Source: an uncultured Candidatus Saccharibacteria bacterium (GTDB taxonomy: Bacteria > Patescibacteriota > Saccharimonadia > Saccharimonadales > Saccharimonadaceae). Taken from it: a stretch of DNA of 30,573 bases. Position numbers and translations under genes: made by a program. The stretch is taken from NCBI GenBank assembly GCA_938041435.1, contig CALISR010000010.1:1-30573 (forward strand), read 5' to 3'. The notes under the pieces are model-generated. The model saw nothing but the letters and a program-made list of their open reading frames with translations, did not search any database and was not told the DNA's origin. Positions 23,754 through 30,573 of the stretch are shown here, one piece after another; position 1 is the stretch's first letter; every line of letters begins with the position of its first letter.

Positions 23754-24298
23754 GCGTTCTCCTTTCGCCATATATGATAATAATGGAGGCCAGCTAGTGT
23801 CTGGCAGTCGTTAATATCGCCTTGGGTAATAAGCTGGTCAATCTCCTCGTGAGTGAAGAATCGCATATCGCTAAATACTTCATCCGATTGTTCTTTGTTG
23901 CCGCCAAAAGACAGGTCTCGTGCCAAGCACACCGCCATTTTCTCTGTCATGAGGCCGTTGCATACATATGCTTCACCGAGTTTCTCCCACGACTGGGCAA
24001 CAATACCAGTTTCTTCTTCTAGCTCACGCTTGGAGGCGGTGAGCAGATCCTCGCCGTCACCACCGCCACCAGGCAATTCCCAGCCAAAGCTCTGCGATGG
24101 ATAACGGAAGCCGCGTACCAGATAGATCCGCTCATGCTCGTCGACAGCGACGACCATACATGAGTTTCGCGACTCCATATAGCCGTATACCCCCAGGTTA
24201 CCTGCACGGTCGCGTGTTTGGTCTTCGTGGATGGTAATCCAGGGGTTTTGGTAGGCGATCTTGCTACTCACGCGAGTTTTGCTGGGGATGTCGAACAT
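23750..24298 (-). CDS. Nudix hydrolase, ADP-sugar pyrophosphatase type
   Basis: A 182-residue Nudix protein with a perfect G-x5-E-x7-REUxEExGU box at 77-99 (ending KRELEEETGI). The N-terminal half has the antiparallel domain typical of ADP-sugar/NDP-sugar pyrophosphatases, with MESRNSCMVVAVDEHERIYLVRGFRYP (in part) leading to WELPGGG. Such enzymes cleave nucleotide sugars to sugar-phosphate plus NMP. It lies between rmlB and rmlC, 4 bp after rmlB and overlapping rmlC, so it is coexpressed with the rhamnose pathway. A role in controlling nucleotide-sugar levels is inference. Confidence 0.88.
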   Translation of the reverse strand: MFDIPSKTRVSSKIAYQNPWITIHEDQTRDRAGNLGVYGYMESRNSCMVVAVDEHERIYLVRGFRYPSQSFGWELPGGGGDGEDLLTASKRELEEETGIVAQSWEKLGEAYVCNGLMTEKMAVCLARDLSFGGNKEQSDEVFSDMRFFTHEEIDQLITQGDINDCQTLAGLHYYHIWRKENA

Positions 24299-24302
24299 TG
24301 GC

Positions 24303-25313
24303 TTATTGTCCTTGCTTAGCGTAGGTTGCTTCTACAGCAGCTTTTTGGGCTTGCCACCAGTCGCGGTTGGTGGTGTACCACTCAATGGTTTGGCGTAGGC
24401 CGTTAGCCATGCCATCTTGGTCGGTATATTGTGGTTGCCAGCCAAGCTCGCGGCGCAGCTTGCTCGAGTCCATCGCATAGCGCATGTCGTGGCCAGGGCG
24501 ATCGTTGACATGCTCGTACCAGTCCTTACCTTTGCCCATTAAGTCGCAGATCATCTCAATTACCGCTTTATTATTGACGTGGTCGTTATCTGCACCAATG
24601 ATGTAGGTGTCGCCCAGCGTGCCTTTTTCGAGAATCAAGTGCACTGCTGAGTTATGGTCATCGACATGGATCCAATCGCGTACTTGCTCGCCTGTGCCGT
24701 AGAGTTTTGGTTTGATGTCGCTCAGAATATTAGTGATTTGCCGCGGGATAAATTTCTCGATGTGTTGGCGGGGGCCGTAGTTGTTGGAGCAGTTGCTAAT
24801 CGTCGCTTTCACACCAAAGCTGCGAATCCAGGCGCGGACCAGCATATCGCTCGACGCCTTCGTGCTCGAGTAGGGGCTAGATGGGTTGTATGGTGTTTCC
24901 TCAGTAAAGCGGTTTGGATCGTCCAGTTCTAGATCGCCAAACACTTCATCAGTGCTAATGTGATGGAGGCGCTTGTTGTGGTTACGCACTGCTTGCAAAA
25001 TAGTGTAGGTGCCATAAACGTTGGTGTCGAGGAAGGGTTTTGGGTCGCGCAGCGAGTTGTCGTTATGACTCTCCGCCGCAAAGTGGACAACGATATCTGT
25101 CTCGGCAATCAAGCGATCCATCAGTTCGGCATCGCAAATATCGCCCTGCACGAAGGTAATCTGCTCGCGCACTCCATCGAGGTTGTGCGGGTTTGCAGCA
25201 TATGTCATCTTATCGACGACAGTGATTTCATATTCCGGCTTGTGATGAACGGTATAATGCACGAAGTTCGAGCCAATGAACCCCGCACCACCGGTGATAA
25301 GCAGTTTTGTCAT
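24303..25313 (-). CDS. rmlB: dTDP-glucose 4,6-dehydratase
   Basis: RmlB converts dTDP-glucose to dTDP-4-keto-6-deoxyglucose. The 336 residues from the ATG at 25313 show GGAGFIGS (8-15), VHFAAESHNDNS (76-87), the active-site T-D-E (121-123), Y148-x3-K152 and NNYGPRQHIEKFIP. Upstream in-frame codons to 25622 run through the divergent promoter region and the neighbouring gene and have no similarity, so they are not coding. TCGACA-18-TATAAT lies 6 nt before the ATG, which predicts a leaderless mRNA. It is the first gene of rmlB-nudix-rmlC-rmlD. Confidence 0.95.
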   Translation of the reverse strand: MTKLLITGGAGFIGSNFVHYTVHHKPEYEITVVDKMTYAANPHNLDGVREQITFVQGDICDAELMDRLIAETDIVVHFAAESHNDNSLRDPKPFLDTNVYGTYTILQAVRNHNKRLHHISTDEVFGDLELDDPNRFTEETPYNPSSPYSSTKASSDMLVRAWIRSFGVKATISNCSNNYGPRQHIEKFIPRQITNILSDIKPKLYGTGEQVRDWIHVDDHNSAVHLILEKGTLGDTYIIGADNDHVNNKAVIEMICDLMGKGKDWYEHVNDRPGHDMRYAMDSSKLRRELGWQPQYTDQDGMANGLRQTIEWYTTNRDWWQAQKAAVEATYAKQGQ

Positions 25314-25319
25314 AGTTGT

Positions 25320-25349
25320 ATTATAGCGTGAAATAGGGGATGGTGTCGA
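25320..25349 (-). promoter_or_regulatory. Leaderless promoter of rmlB
   Basis: Minus-strand TCGACA (25349-25344), an 18-nt spacer, and a perfect TATAAT (25325-25320) ending 6 nt before the ATG. The likely start site is the A of the ATG. galE has nearly the same arrangement (27173-27145). Confidence 0.65.
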
Positions 25350-25364
25350 GATATACAAGAGTAA

Positions 25365-25373
25365 TGGTATAAT
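25365..25373 (+). promoter_or_regulatory. Extended -10 promoter of the cytidylyltransferase-like gene
   Basis: TGG then TATAAT (25368-25373). Transcription would start near 25380 and give a leader of about 40 nt with AAGGAG (25406-25411) 10 nt before the ATG. It is back to back with the rmlB promoter. Confidence 0.55.
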
Positions 25374-25421
25374 ATAGCAACAGGAGCTTTCTAACGATAA
25401 ACAACAAGGAGATAGTAATAA

Positions 25422-25853
25422 ATGCGAGTAGTAATTGTCAGTGGTTATTTTAACCCGCTCCATGGTGGGCATATCGATATGATCGAAGCAGCTGCCGCAA
25501 TGGGCGACAAACTTATTGTTATTGTCAACAACGACAAGCAACAATTGCTGAAAAAAGGCAAAATTATTCTCAACGAAAGCAATCGCCTGCGTCTCATGCG
25601 TGCTCTTAAAGGTGTTGACCAAGTGATTCTATCGATCGACGAAGATCCCACGCAAATTAAATCACTCGAGATGGTTGCTGGCCAATATCCTGGCGACCAA
25701 CTTATTTTTGCCAACGGCGGTGATCGTGACACGGAAAAGGCTATTCCTGAAGCAGAAGTGTGTAAAAAGTACAATATAGAAATGCGCTTCGACGCCGGCG
25801 AAGGTAAACCAGATTCCTCAACTCGTATCAATAAAGCGACTGGCCAAGAATAA
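25422..25853 (+). CDS. Cytidylyltransferase-like nucleotidyltransferase
   Basis: A 143-residue protein with the HxGH motif of the nucleotidyltransferase superfamily in GYFNPLHGGHIDMI (8-21), then GDKLIVIVNND and a late SSTRIN that corresponds to the ISSTxI site. Relatives include glycerol-3-phosphate cytidylyltransferase, RfaE-type ADP-heptose synthase and phosphopantetheine adenylyltransferase-like enzymes. The length matches TagD/RfaE-C, but the substrate cannot be told. It is monocistronic, divergent from rmlB, and ends at a strong bidirectional terminator. It could activate a polyol or sugar phosphate for surface glycan synthesis. Confidence 0.8.
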   Translation: MRVVIVSGYFNPLHGGHIDMIEAAAAMGDKLIVIVNNDKQQLLKKGKIILNESNRLRLMRALKGVDQVILSIDEDPTQIKSLEMVAGQYPGDQLIFANGGDRDTEKAIPEAEVCKKYNIEMRFDAGEGKPDSSTRINKATGQE

Positions 25854-25893
25854 TAGGCGTCTAAACCGGACCTTGCTTTTTTTGCAGTAACAA

Positions 25894-25923
25894 AAACAGC
25901 CCAATATCCATGGGCTGTTTATT
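25894..25923. terminator. Bidirectional terminator between converging genes
   Basis: AAACAGCCCA (25894-25903) and TGGGCTGTTT (25911-25920) form a perfect 10-bp stem with a 7-nt loop. Read on either strand the hairpin is followed by T-rich sequence, with TTTTTG on the minus strand. It serves the cytidylyltransferase gene (plus) and galE (minus). The remaining 190 bases to 26114 hold nothing recognised. Confidence 0.9.
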
Positions 25924-26114
25924 ATTTCTATAGATTAACCTCTAGTAGGCAACAATAGTTTGTATACATTTATTACTCAGAGACGCAAAGCTACATAGCA
26001 AGAAGCCTATGATTTGAACAATAAAATTATTACATGAACAAATATTATACTCTGTTTGAACGCAGTACATAGTCTGTTCATTGCATAATACCCTTATGGG
26101 GTATTATTTAAATT

Positions 26115-27137
26115 TTAATTCTTATAGCCGTTTGGGTTGTGAGACTGCCAGCGCCAGGAGTCTTCACAGGCTTGTTCGATGGACAATTCTGCTTGCCAAC
26201 CAAGCTCTTGTTGTGCCTTGCTACAGTCGGCATAGCAAGCTGCAATATCACCAGCTCGGCGTGGTTTTATTTCGTATGGAATGGTATGCTTGCATGCCTT
26301 GCTAAAGGCACTAATGATCTCCAAAACAGAGGTACCATGGCCGGTACCAAGGTTATAGGTATGCTCACTAGGCTGCATGTGTGATAGAGCAGCCACATGC
26401 CCTTTAGCGAGGTCGACAACGTGAATGTAGTCGCGCACACCGGTACCATCAGGCGTGTCGTAGTCATCACCAAATACACCAACGCTTTGCAATTTTCCAA
26501 CGGCAACTTGTGCAACATAGGGCAGGAGATTGTTAGGGATGCCATTTGGATCTTCGCCAATCATACCTGATATATGCGCACCAATCGGATTAAAGTAGCG
26601 CAAGATGGTCGCTTGGAAGTCGGGGTGTGCCACGCAATAGTCACGAATGATCTGCTCTATCATATATTTCGTCCAGCCGTATGGATTAGTAATACCGGTG
26701 CCAGTGCGTGATGATTCAGTGAGTGGCAATGACTCTGGTGTGCCATAGACCGTCGCAGAGCTTGAGAAAACAAGTCGATGCACTCCATGTTGTCGCATTG
26801 CAGCTAAGAGGGTAAGGGTTGAGCTAAGATTGCAGTCATAGTATTCCAGCGGTTTCTCAACCGACTCACCAACTGCCTTGAGCCCAGCAAAGTGAATCAC
26901 AGCACTGATATCATGCTTGGTAAAAATCGCATCGAGTGCCGATCGGTCGCGCACATCAGCCTCGACAAAGGGGATAGTTGTGCCAGTAATTGTTTCGACG
27001 CGCTGCAGGCTTTCATGGCTCGCATTGGCAAGATTGTCAATAACGACGACGTCAAATCCTGCCGCAATCAGCTCAATAATGGTGTGGCTACCAATATACC
27101 CAGCGCCACCAGTGACTAAAATCGTTTCTCTACTCAT
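26115..27137 (-). CDS. galE: UDP-glucose 4-epimerase
   Basis: GalE interconverts UDP-glucose and UDP-galactose (or the N-acetyl forms). The 340 residues are canonical: GGAGYIGS (10-17), IHFAGLKAVGES (81-92), FSSSATVYG (124-132), catalytic Y153 and K157 in NPYGWTKYMIEQ, RYFNPIGAH, and a VRDYIHVVDLAKGH stretch. A leaderless-type promoter (TCGACA-17-TATACT, 7 nt before the ATG) precedes it. It is monocistronic and divergent from glmS, across a 298-bp gap, so it supplies galactose donors for the locus. Confidence 0.95.
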   Translation of the reverse strand: MSRETILVTGGAGYIGSHTIIELIAAGFDVVVIDNLANASHESLQRVETITGTTIPFVEADVRDRSALDAIFTKHDISAVIHFAGLKAVGESVEKPLEYYDCNLSSTLTLLAAMRQHGVHRLVFSSSATVYGTPESLPLTESSRTGTGITNPYGWTKYMIEQIIRDYCVAHPDFQATILRYFNPIGAHISGMIGEDPNGIPNNLLPYVAQVAVGKLQSVGVFGDDYDTPDGTGVRDYIHVVDLAKGHVAALSHMQPSEHTYNLGTGHGTSVLEIISAFSKACKHTIPYEIKPRRAGDIAACYADCSKAQQELGWQAELSIEQACEDSWRWQSHNPNGYKN

Positions 27138-27144
27138 ATCACCT

Positions 27145-27173
27145 AGTATACCCCTTCGTCGAAAAAATGTCGA
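27145..27173 (-). promoter_or_regulatory. Leaderless promoter of galE
   Basis: Minus-strand TCGACA (27173-27168), a 17-nt spacer, TATACT (27150-27145), and 7 nt (AGGTGAT) to the ATG at 27137. Same -35 hexamer and geometry as at rmlB. Confidence 0.6.
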
Positions 27174-27356
27174 ACATATCGTATTTATTCTTTGTCTATA
27201 AGTATGAGCATATCGGCTTAACTATTGCTGAGAATGAACACTGTATTCGTTCTTGCTTTTTCTGTCGTTTTTCTCTATCTTTTATGGATAAAGTACTATT
27301 GATGTAAAAACACCAACACAATTTAACAGAGAAAAATCATTGTAATTTTTACATTC

Positions 27357-27387
27357 TTGCAAAATTATTTAAAAATGAGAGTACACT
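27357..27387 (+). promoter_or_regulatory. Possible glmS promoter
   Basis: TTGCAA (27357-27362) and TACACT (27382-27387) are 19 nt apart, somewhat long. AGGAAAGG before the ATG at 27436 serves as the ribosome-binding site. An alternative -10 is CATAAT (27409-27414). The upstream gap back to 27174 is AT-rich and holds a weak hairpin at 27231-27253. Confidence 0.35.
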
Positions 27388-27435
27388 AGAAGGCAAAGAC
27401 CAAAGCGCCATAATACAAGAGGAAAGGAAAAATCT

Positions 27436-29262
27436 ATGTGTGGAATAGTTGGATATATCGGAACGCGGCCAGCGCAGGGTGTACTGCTGACGGAACTCAA
27501 GCGGCTTGAATATCGCGGATATGATAGTGCTGGTATTGTTACACTCGACAAGGATGCTGCGCCAACGTTACTCCGAACAAAAGGCAAGGTGGCTGCGCTG
27601 AATGAGCTTACAGCTCGCCACAAGACGACTGATACGGTTGGCATTGGTCACACTCGCTGGGCAACCCACGGGGCACCTAGCAAACGCAACGCTCATCCAC
27701 ATCAGGTGGGGCAGATCTACGTTGTACATAATGGCATTATCGAGAACTATCAGGCGCTCAAGACGATGCTTGCAGCGCATGAGTATGAATTTAAGAGTGA
27801 TACTGATACTGAAGTATTGACGGCGCTCATTGACTATCTACACAAGCAAGCACCAGACCTCTTGGCGGCAGTGCGAGGTGCGCTCAAAATGGTGGTAGGC
27901 ACGTATGGCTTAGCAGTTGTTCAAGCGAATGACCCTAATGAGATTATTGTGGCACGCAAGGGTAGTCCGCTCATTGTTGGGCTTGGTGATGGCGAAACGT
28001 ACATTGCTAGTGATGCATCGGCCTTGGTGGGGTATACCAACCAAGTGGTCTATCTGCACGATGGCGAAGTAGGGCGCTGCACCCGCACTGGTCTCGAGCT
28101 TCAAACGACTGATTCGCAAGTGGTCGATGTGCAAGTAGAGACACTAGAGATGGATTTGCAAGCTATTCAAAAACAGGGGTACGACCACTTTCTCCTCAAA
28201 GAAATATTTGAGCAGCCGACTAGCCTTGCGGCAACGCTGGCTGGGCGAGTGATTGCCGCACAGCGCTATGCCCGGCTAGGCGGTATAGGCTTAAGTGATG
28301 CTGCATTGCGACAGATCAAGCATGTGATGATTGTGGGCTGTGGCACGGCGTATTTTGCGGGGATGCAGGCTAGTTATTTTATTGAGCAACTGACTGATGA
28401 TGTAACAGTGAGTGTAGAGATTGCTAGTGAGCTGCGCTACCGAGCATATAACATCCCCGAGCATACCGTTGCGCTGATTGTGAGTCAGAGTGGTGAGACG
28501 GCCGATACATTAGCCTGTCTGACGGAACTCAAGCGACGGGGTGTGACGTGCCTTGGTGTCGTCAATGCAGTGGGGAGCACGATTGCACGCGAAGTTGACG
28601 GTGGAGTATATGTACACGTGGGGGCAGAGATCAGTGTGGCCAGCACCAAGGCCTTTACTTCGCAAGTGGCAGCGATGACGATCTTTGGCCTTATGCTCGC
28701 AGCGGCCAAGGGGACAAACCCGCAACTGATAGGTGAGTTTATTAACGAGCTTGAGATGCTACCAGCCGAGATTGAAAAGACGCTGGCTAAGCAGGCTGAT
28801 AGCGTCAAAGATATCGCACATAATTATGCTCACTATAATCATGCGCTCTATATTGGCCGCGATACACTTTACCCAGCTGCACTTGAAGGTGCACTTAAGC
28901 TTAAAGAGGTAAGCTATATTCATGCTGAAGCCTATGCAGCGGGTGAGCTCAAGCATGGGCCAATTGCCCTGATCGACGATCATTTCTTCGAAGTGTGTTA
29001 TTTGCAAGACAATTGGCTGTACGAAAAATCGCAAAGTAATTTGATCGAGATGAATGCACGTGGTGCTCATGCGATTGTCATTACCGATACGGATAAACGC
29101 GTCCCTGCCGAGACAGTGGTGCGTGTTGCAACTAAGCTGCAGCATCTCACGCCAATTTTGTTTAATGTGATATCGCAGCTTTTTGCTTACTATATGGCAG
29201 TTGAGCGGGGGCACGATGTTGACCAGCCGCGCAATCTTGCCAAGAGTGTGACGGTGGAGTAG
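27436..29262 (+). CDS. glmS: Glutamine-fructose-6-phosphate aminotransferase (isomerizing)
   Basis: GlmS makes glucosamine-6-phosphate from fructose-6-phosphate and glutamine, the entry to UDP-GlcNAc, peptidoglycan and amino-sugar glycans. The 608 residues have the class II glutaminase nucleophile Cys2 in MCGIVGYIG, RLEYRGYDSAG, GHTRWATHG and the two SIS domains: VGCGTAYFAG and SQSGETADT in the first, KLKEVSYIHAEAYAAGE in the second. The C-terminus AKSVTVE is the usual one. Full family length, no truncation. A canonical ribosome-binding site precedes it. The GT4 gene follows after 39 bp. Confidence 0.97.
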   Translation: MCGIVGYIGTRPAQGVLLTELKRLEYRGYDSAGIVTLDKDAAPTLLRTKGKVAALNELTARHKTTDTVGIGHTRWATHGAPSKRNAHPHQVGQIYVVHNGIIENYQALKTMLAAHEYEFKSDTDTEVLTALIDYLHKQAPDLLAAVRGALKMVVGTYGLAVVQANDPNEIIVARKGSPLIVGLGDGETYIASDASALVGYTNQVVYLHDGEVGRCTRTGLELQTTDSQVVDVQVETLEMDLQAIQKQGYDHFLLKEIFEQPTSLAATLAGRVIAAQRYARLGGIGLSDAALRQIKHVMIVGCGTAYFAGMQASYFIEQLTDDVTVSVEIASELRYRAYNIPEHTVALIVSQSGETADTLACLTELKRRGVTCLGVVNAVGSTIAREVDGGVYVHVGAEISVASTKAFTSQVAAMTIFGLMLAAAKGTNPQLIGEFINELEMLPAEIEKTLAKQADSVKDIAHNYAHYNHALYIGRDTLYPAALEGALKLKEVSYIHAEAYAAGELKHGPIALIDDHFFEVCYLQDNWLYEKSQSNLIEMNARGAHAIVITDTDKRVPAETVVRVATKLQHLTPILFNVISQLFAYYMAVERGHDVDQPRNLAKSVTVE

Positions 29263-29289
29263 GGTATAGGTAAAATCCTCCCTTTGCGC

Positions 29290-29295
29290 TACACT
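29290..29295 (+). promoter_or_regulatory. Possible -10 box of the GT4 gene
   Basis: TACACT lies 6 nt before the ATG at 29302, the same spacing as the leaderless promoters of rmlB and galE, but the box is weaker and no -35 is evident. No Shine-Dalgarno sequence is seen. Read-through from glmS is equally possible. Confidence 0.35.
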
Positions 29296-29301
29296 GATAC
29301 T

Positions 29302-30426
29302 ATGAGTAAACAACCCAAAATTGCCATTGTCTGCGACTTCTTGACAACAATGGGTGGTGCCGAGAATGTCGTGTTGGCCATGCACGAAGCTTTTCCGGAT
29401 GCGCCGATCTATACCGCAATGTACAATGAGGACAAAATGCCAGCCTTTGCTGAGCTTGATGTCCGGCCATCGTTTTTGCAAAAAATCCCGCGCAAGGTGC
29501 GCACGTATTATAAGCTGTTTCCAACACTGGCTGTTAAAGCAATGCGGCGACTTGATCTGCGTGAGTTTGATATCATCCTCACCAGTTCATACATGCATGG
29601 TCACCAAGTGAGAAAGACGAGGCCTGGCCAAGTCATTATCAACTACTGCCACACACCACCACGATACTACTGGAGCCACTACAACGAGTATCGGCGCGAC
29701 CCAGGCTATGGTAATCTTAATCCGCTCATCCGCACACTTATGCCGCTCATGGTGCCGCGCCAGCGCAAGCTTGACCTTCAAGCGGCCCGGCAAGTCGATG
29801 TTTTCTTGGCAAACTCTACCGAGACGCAACAGCGCATTAAAAAATATTACAACCGAAATAGCATAGTTATTCATCCACCAGTAGATATAAATCGGTTTGC
29901 ACCTGCTGCCAAGCGGGGTGATCATTATGTGACGATTGGCCGGCAGTTGCCATATAAGCGGTACGACCTGGCAGTCACAGCAGCGACGAAGCTTGGCAAG
30001 AAGCTGATCGTCTTTGGTAATGGCCCCGCGCATGGTAGGCTTGTTGACTTAGCTGGCCCAACGGTCGAGTTCCGCACCGATCGCTTTGGCGATGCGAGCG
30101 ATGCTGAATATGAGAAGGCTATTACAACAGCGCGCGGCTTTATCTACCCAGCAGAGGAAGACTTTGGGATTGTTAGTGTCGAAGCACTAGCGGCTGGTGC
30201 ACCAGTGATTGGCTTGGCCCGTGGTGGCACTACGGATATCGTCACGTCGCCCGAAGTGGGTGTGCTATTCGACCGACAGACGAGCATTAGCGTTGCTAAA
30301 GCAATTGAGCAGGCCGAGAAACGAACCTTTGATCCGACGGTCTTGCGTCGCACTGCACAGCGTTTTGACAAGACGCTATTTCTAACCAAGCTACGCAAGG
30401 TAGTGCGCGATCAGATGATAAAATAA
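29302..30426 (+). CDS. Glycosyltransferase family 4 protein
   Basis: A 374-residue GT-B enzyme from the ATG at 29302; a TTG at 29284 would only add six residues that span the putative -10 box. Motifs: IVCDFLTTMGGAENV with the GGAE loop of the N-domain, NYCHTPPRYYW, ANSTETQQRI, IHPPVDINRF, GRQLPYKRYDL and E-x7-E as EDFGIVSVE, which binds the donor phosphate and ribose. It resembles WbaZ/RfbZ-type mannosyl- or rhamnosyltransferases of polysaccharide loci. The window ends 147 bases later with no further gene recognised. Confidence 0.88.
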   Translation: MSKQPKIAIVCDFLTTMGGAENVVLAMHEAFPDAPIYTAMYNEDKMPAFAELDVRPSFLQKIPRKVRTYYKLFPTLAVKAMRRLDLREFDIILTSSYMHGHQVRKTRPGQVIINYCHTPPRYYWSHYNEYRRDPGYGNLNPLIRTLMPLMVPRQRKLDLQAARQVDVFLANSTETQQRIKKYYNRNSIVIHPPVDINRFAPAAKRGDHYVTIGRQLPYKRYDLAVTAATKLGKKLIVFGNGPAHGRLVDLAGPTVEFRTDRFGDASDAEYEKAITTARGFIYPAEEDFGIVSVEALAAGAPVIGLARGGTTDIVTSPEVGVLFDRQTSISVAKAIEQAEKRTFDPTVLRRTAQRFDKTLFLTKLRKVVRDQMIK

Positions 30427-30573
30427 CTAAGGGACTGAGGGCTACACGCTTTTTTGTAAGCAGTGCCCAAGTCGACGGTTTATTATTGCGATTTTCTGTC
30501 CCACACTTCTACCCTAACCTTAAAAATGAACTGCAACAAACCATCCCAAGCTCTAGCCGGGCGTTAGCCCAGC

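Noticed and set aside
25314..25622. N-terminal extension of rmlB
   Set aside because: The extra 103 codons overlap the divergent promoters and the cytidylyltransferase gene and precede the canonical MTKLLITGGAGFIGS start.
27388..27435. glmS ribozyme/riboswitch, because AGCGCC occurs at 27404-27409 as in the ribozyme core start
   Set aside because: Only about 26 nt separate it from the start codon, far too little for the ribozyme's pairings, and none of its helices can be drawn.
30439..30468. Hairpin GGGC...GCCC after the last GT4 gene as a terminator
   Set aside because: The arms are short with an asymmetric internal loop and no terminal T-run; not convincing.
8..30573. GCTGGGCT at 8-15 and its reverse complement at 30566-30573 as possible terminal inverted repeats
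   Set aside because: Eight bases only, at arbitrary window edges; no transposase or target duplication.
1..30573. CRISPR arrays, tRNA genes, insertion sequences and phage genes
   Set aside because: No regularly spaced direct repeats, no cloverleaf with T-loop consensus, and no transposase, integrase or structural phage protein were found on either strand.

Overview
The window looks like a chromosomal surface-polysaccharide locus from a host-associated or ultra-small bacterium. My best guess is a Saccharibacteria (TM7)-like member of the Patescibacteria. The basis is the mix of gene families, dense packing on both strands, roughly 50% GC, and a secreted lysozyme-like protein with ChW repeats. 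No rRNA or marker gene is present, so the placement is inference (about 0.6). UGA is a genuine stop (for example at the end of sucC and of the Nudix gene), which argues against the UGA=Gly code of Gracilibacteria/Absconditabacteria.

Layout. 1-674: terminator-like hairpin and a stand-alone ManC-type cupin. 738-4022 (minus): sucC-sucD, then a DPM/GtrB-like glycosyltransferase and GtrA. 4290-5315 (minus): WbbL-like GT2, divergent from 5339-10944 (plus), which encodes a Wzm/Wzt ABC polysaccharide exporter, a GT2 and a very large GT, closed by a strong terminator. 11012-15563 (minus): a DUF2142 membrane protein, a membrane-anchored unknown, and an exported lysozyme-like protein with nine ChW repeats. 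15656-18994 (plus): Wzx-like flippase, an RmlD-like reductase and a GT8 whose DxD motif is missing. 19375-22119 (minus): RmlA, DPM-like GT2, DUF2304 and GT2. 22303-25313 (minus): RmlB, Nudix, RmlC and RmlD, which completes dTDP-L-rhamnose synthesis. 25422-30426: a small cytidylyltransferase-like protein, GalE, GlmS and a GT4.

How it works together. GlmS, GalE and RmlA/B/C/D supply hexosamine-6-phosphate, UDP-galactose and dTDP-rhamnose. At least eight glycosyltransferases assemble glycans. Wzm/Wzt and a Wzx-type flippase would move lipid-linked products across the membrane, and the GtrA/GtrB-like and GT2/DUF2304 pairs would feed or decorate them from polyprenyl-phosphate sugars. The lysozyme/ChW protein is the obvious secreted effector or adhesin.

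The most unusual signals are these. Many operon-leading genes have a -10 box only 6-10 nt before the start codon and no Shine-Dalgarno sequence (apparent leaderless transcripts), while internal genes keep one. A palindromic -10 element seems to be shared by two divergent genes. There is a compact structured-RNA candidate at 4133-4219. The ChW repeats are organised as a 3x3 array with a 161-residue super-period. No CRISPR array, tRNA, rRNA or insertion sequence was seen.
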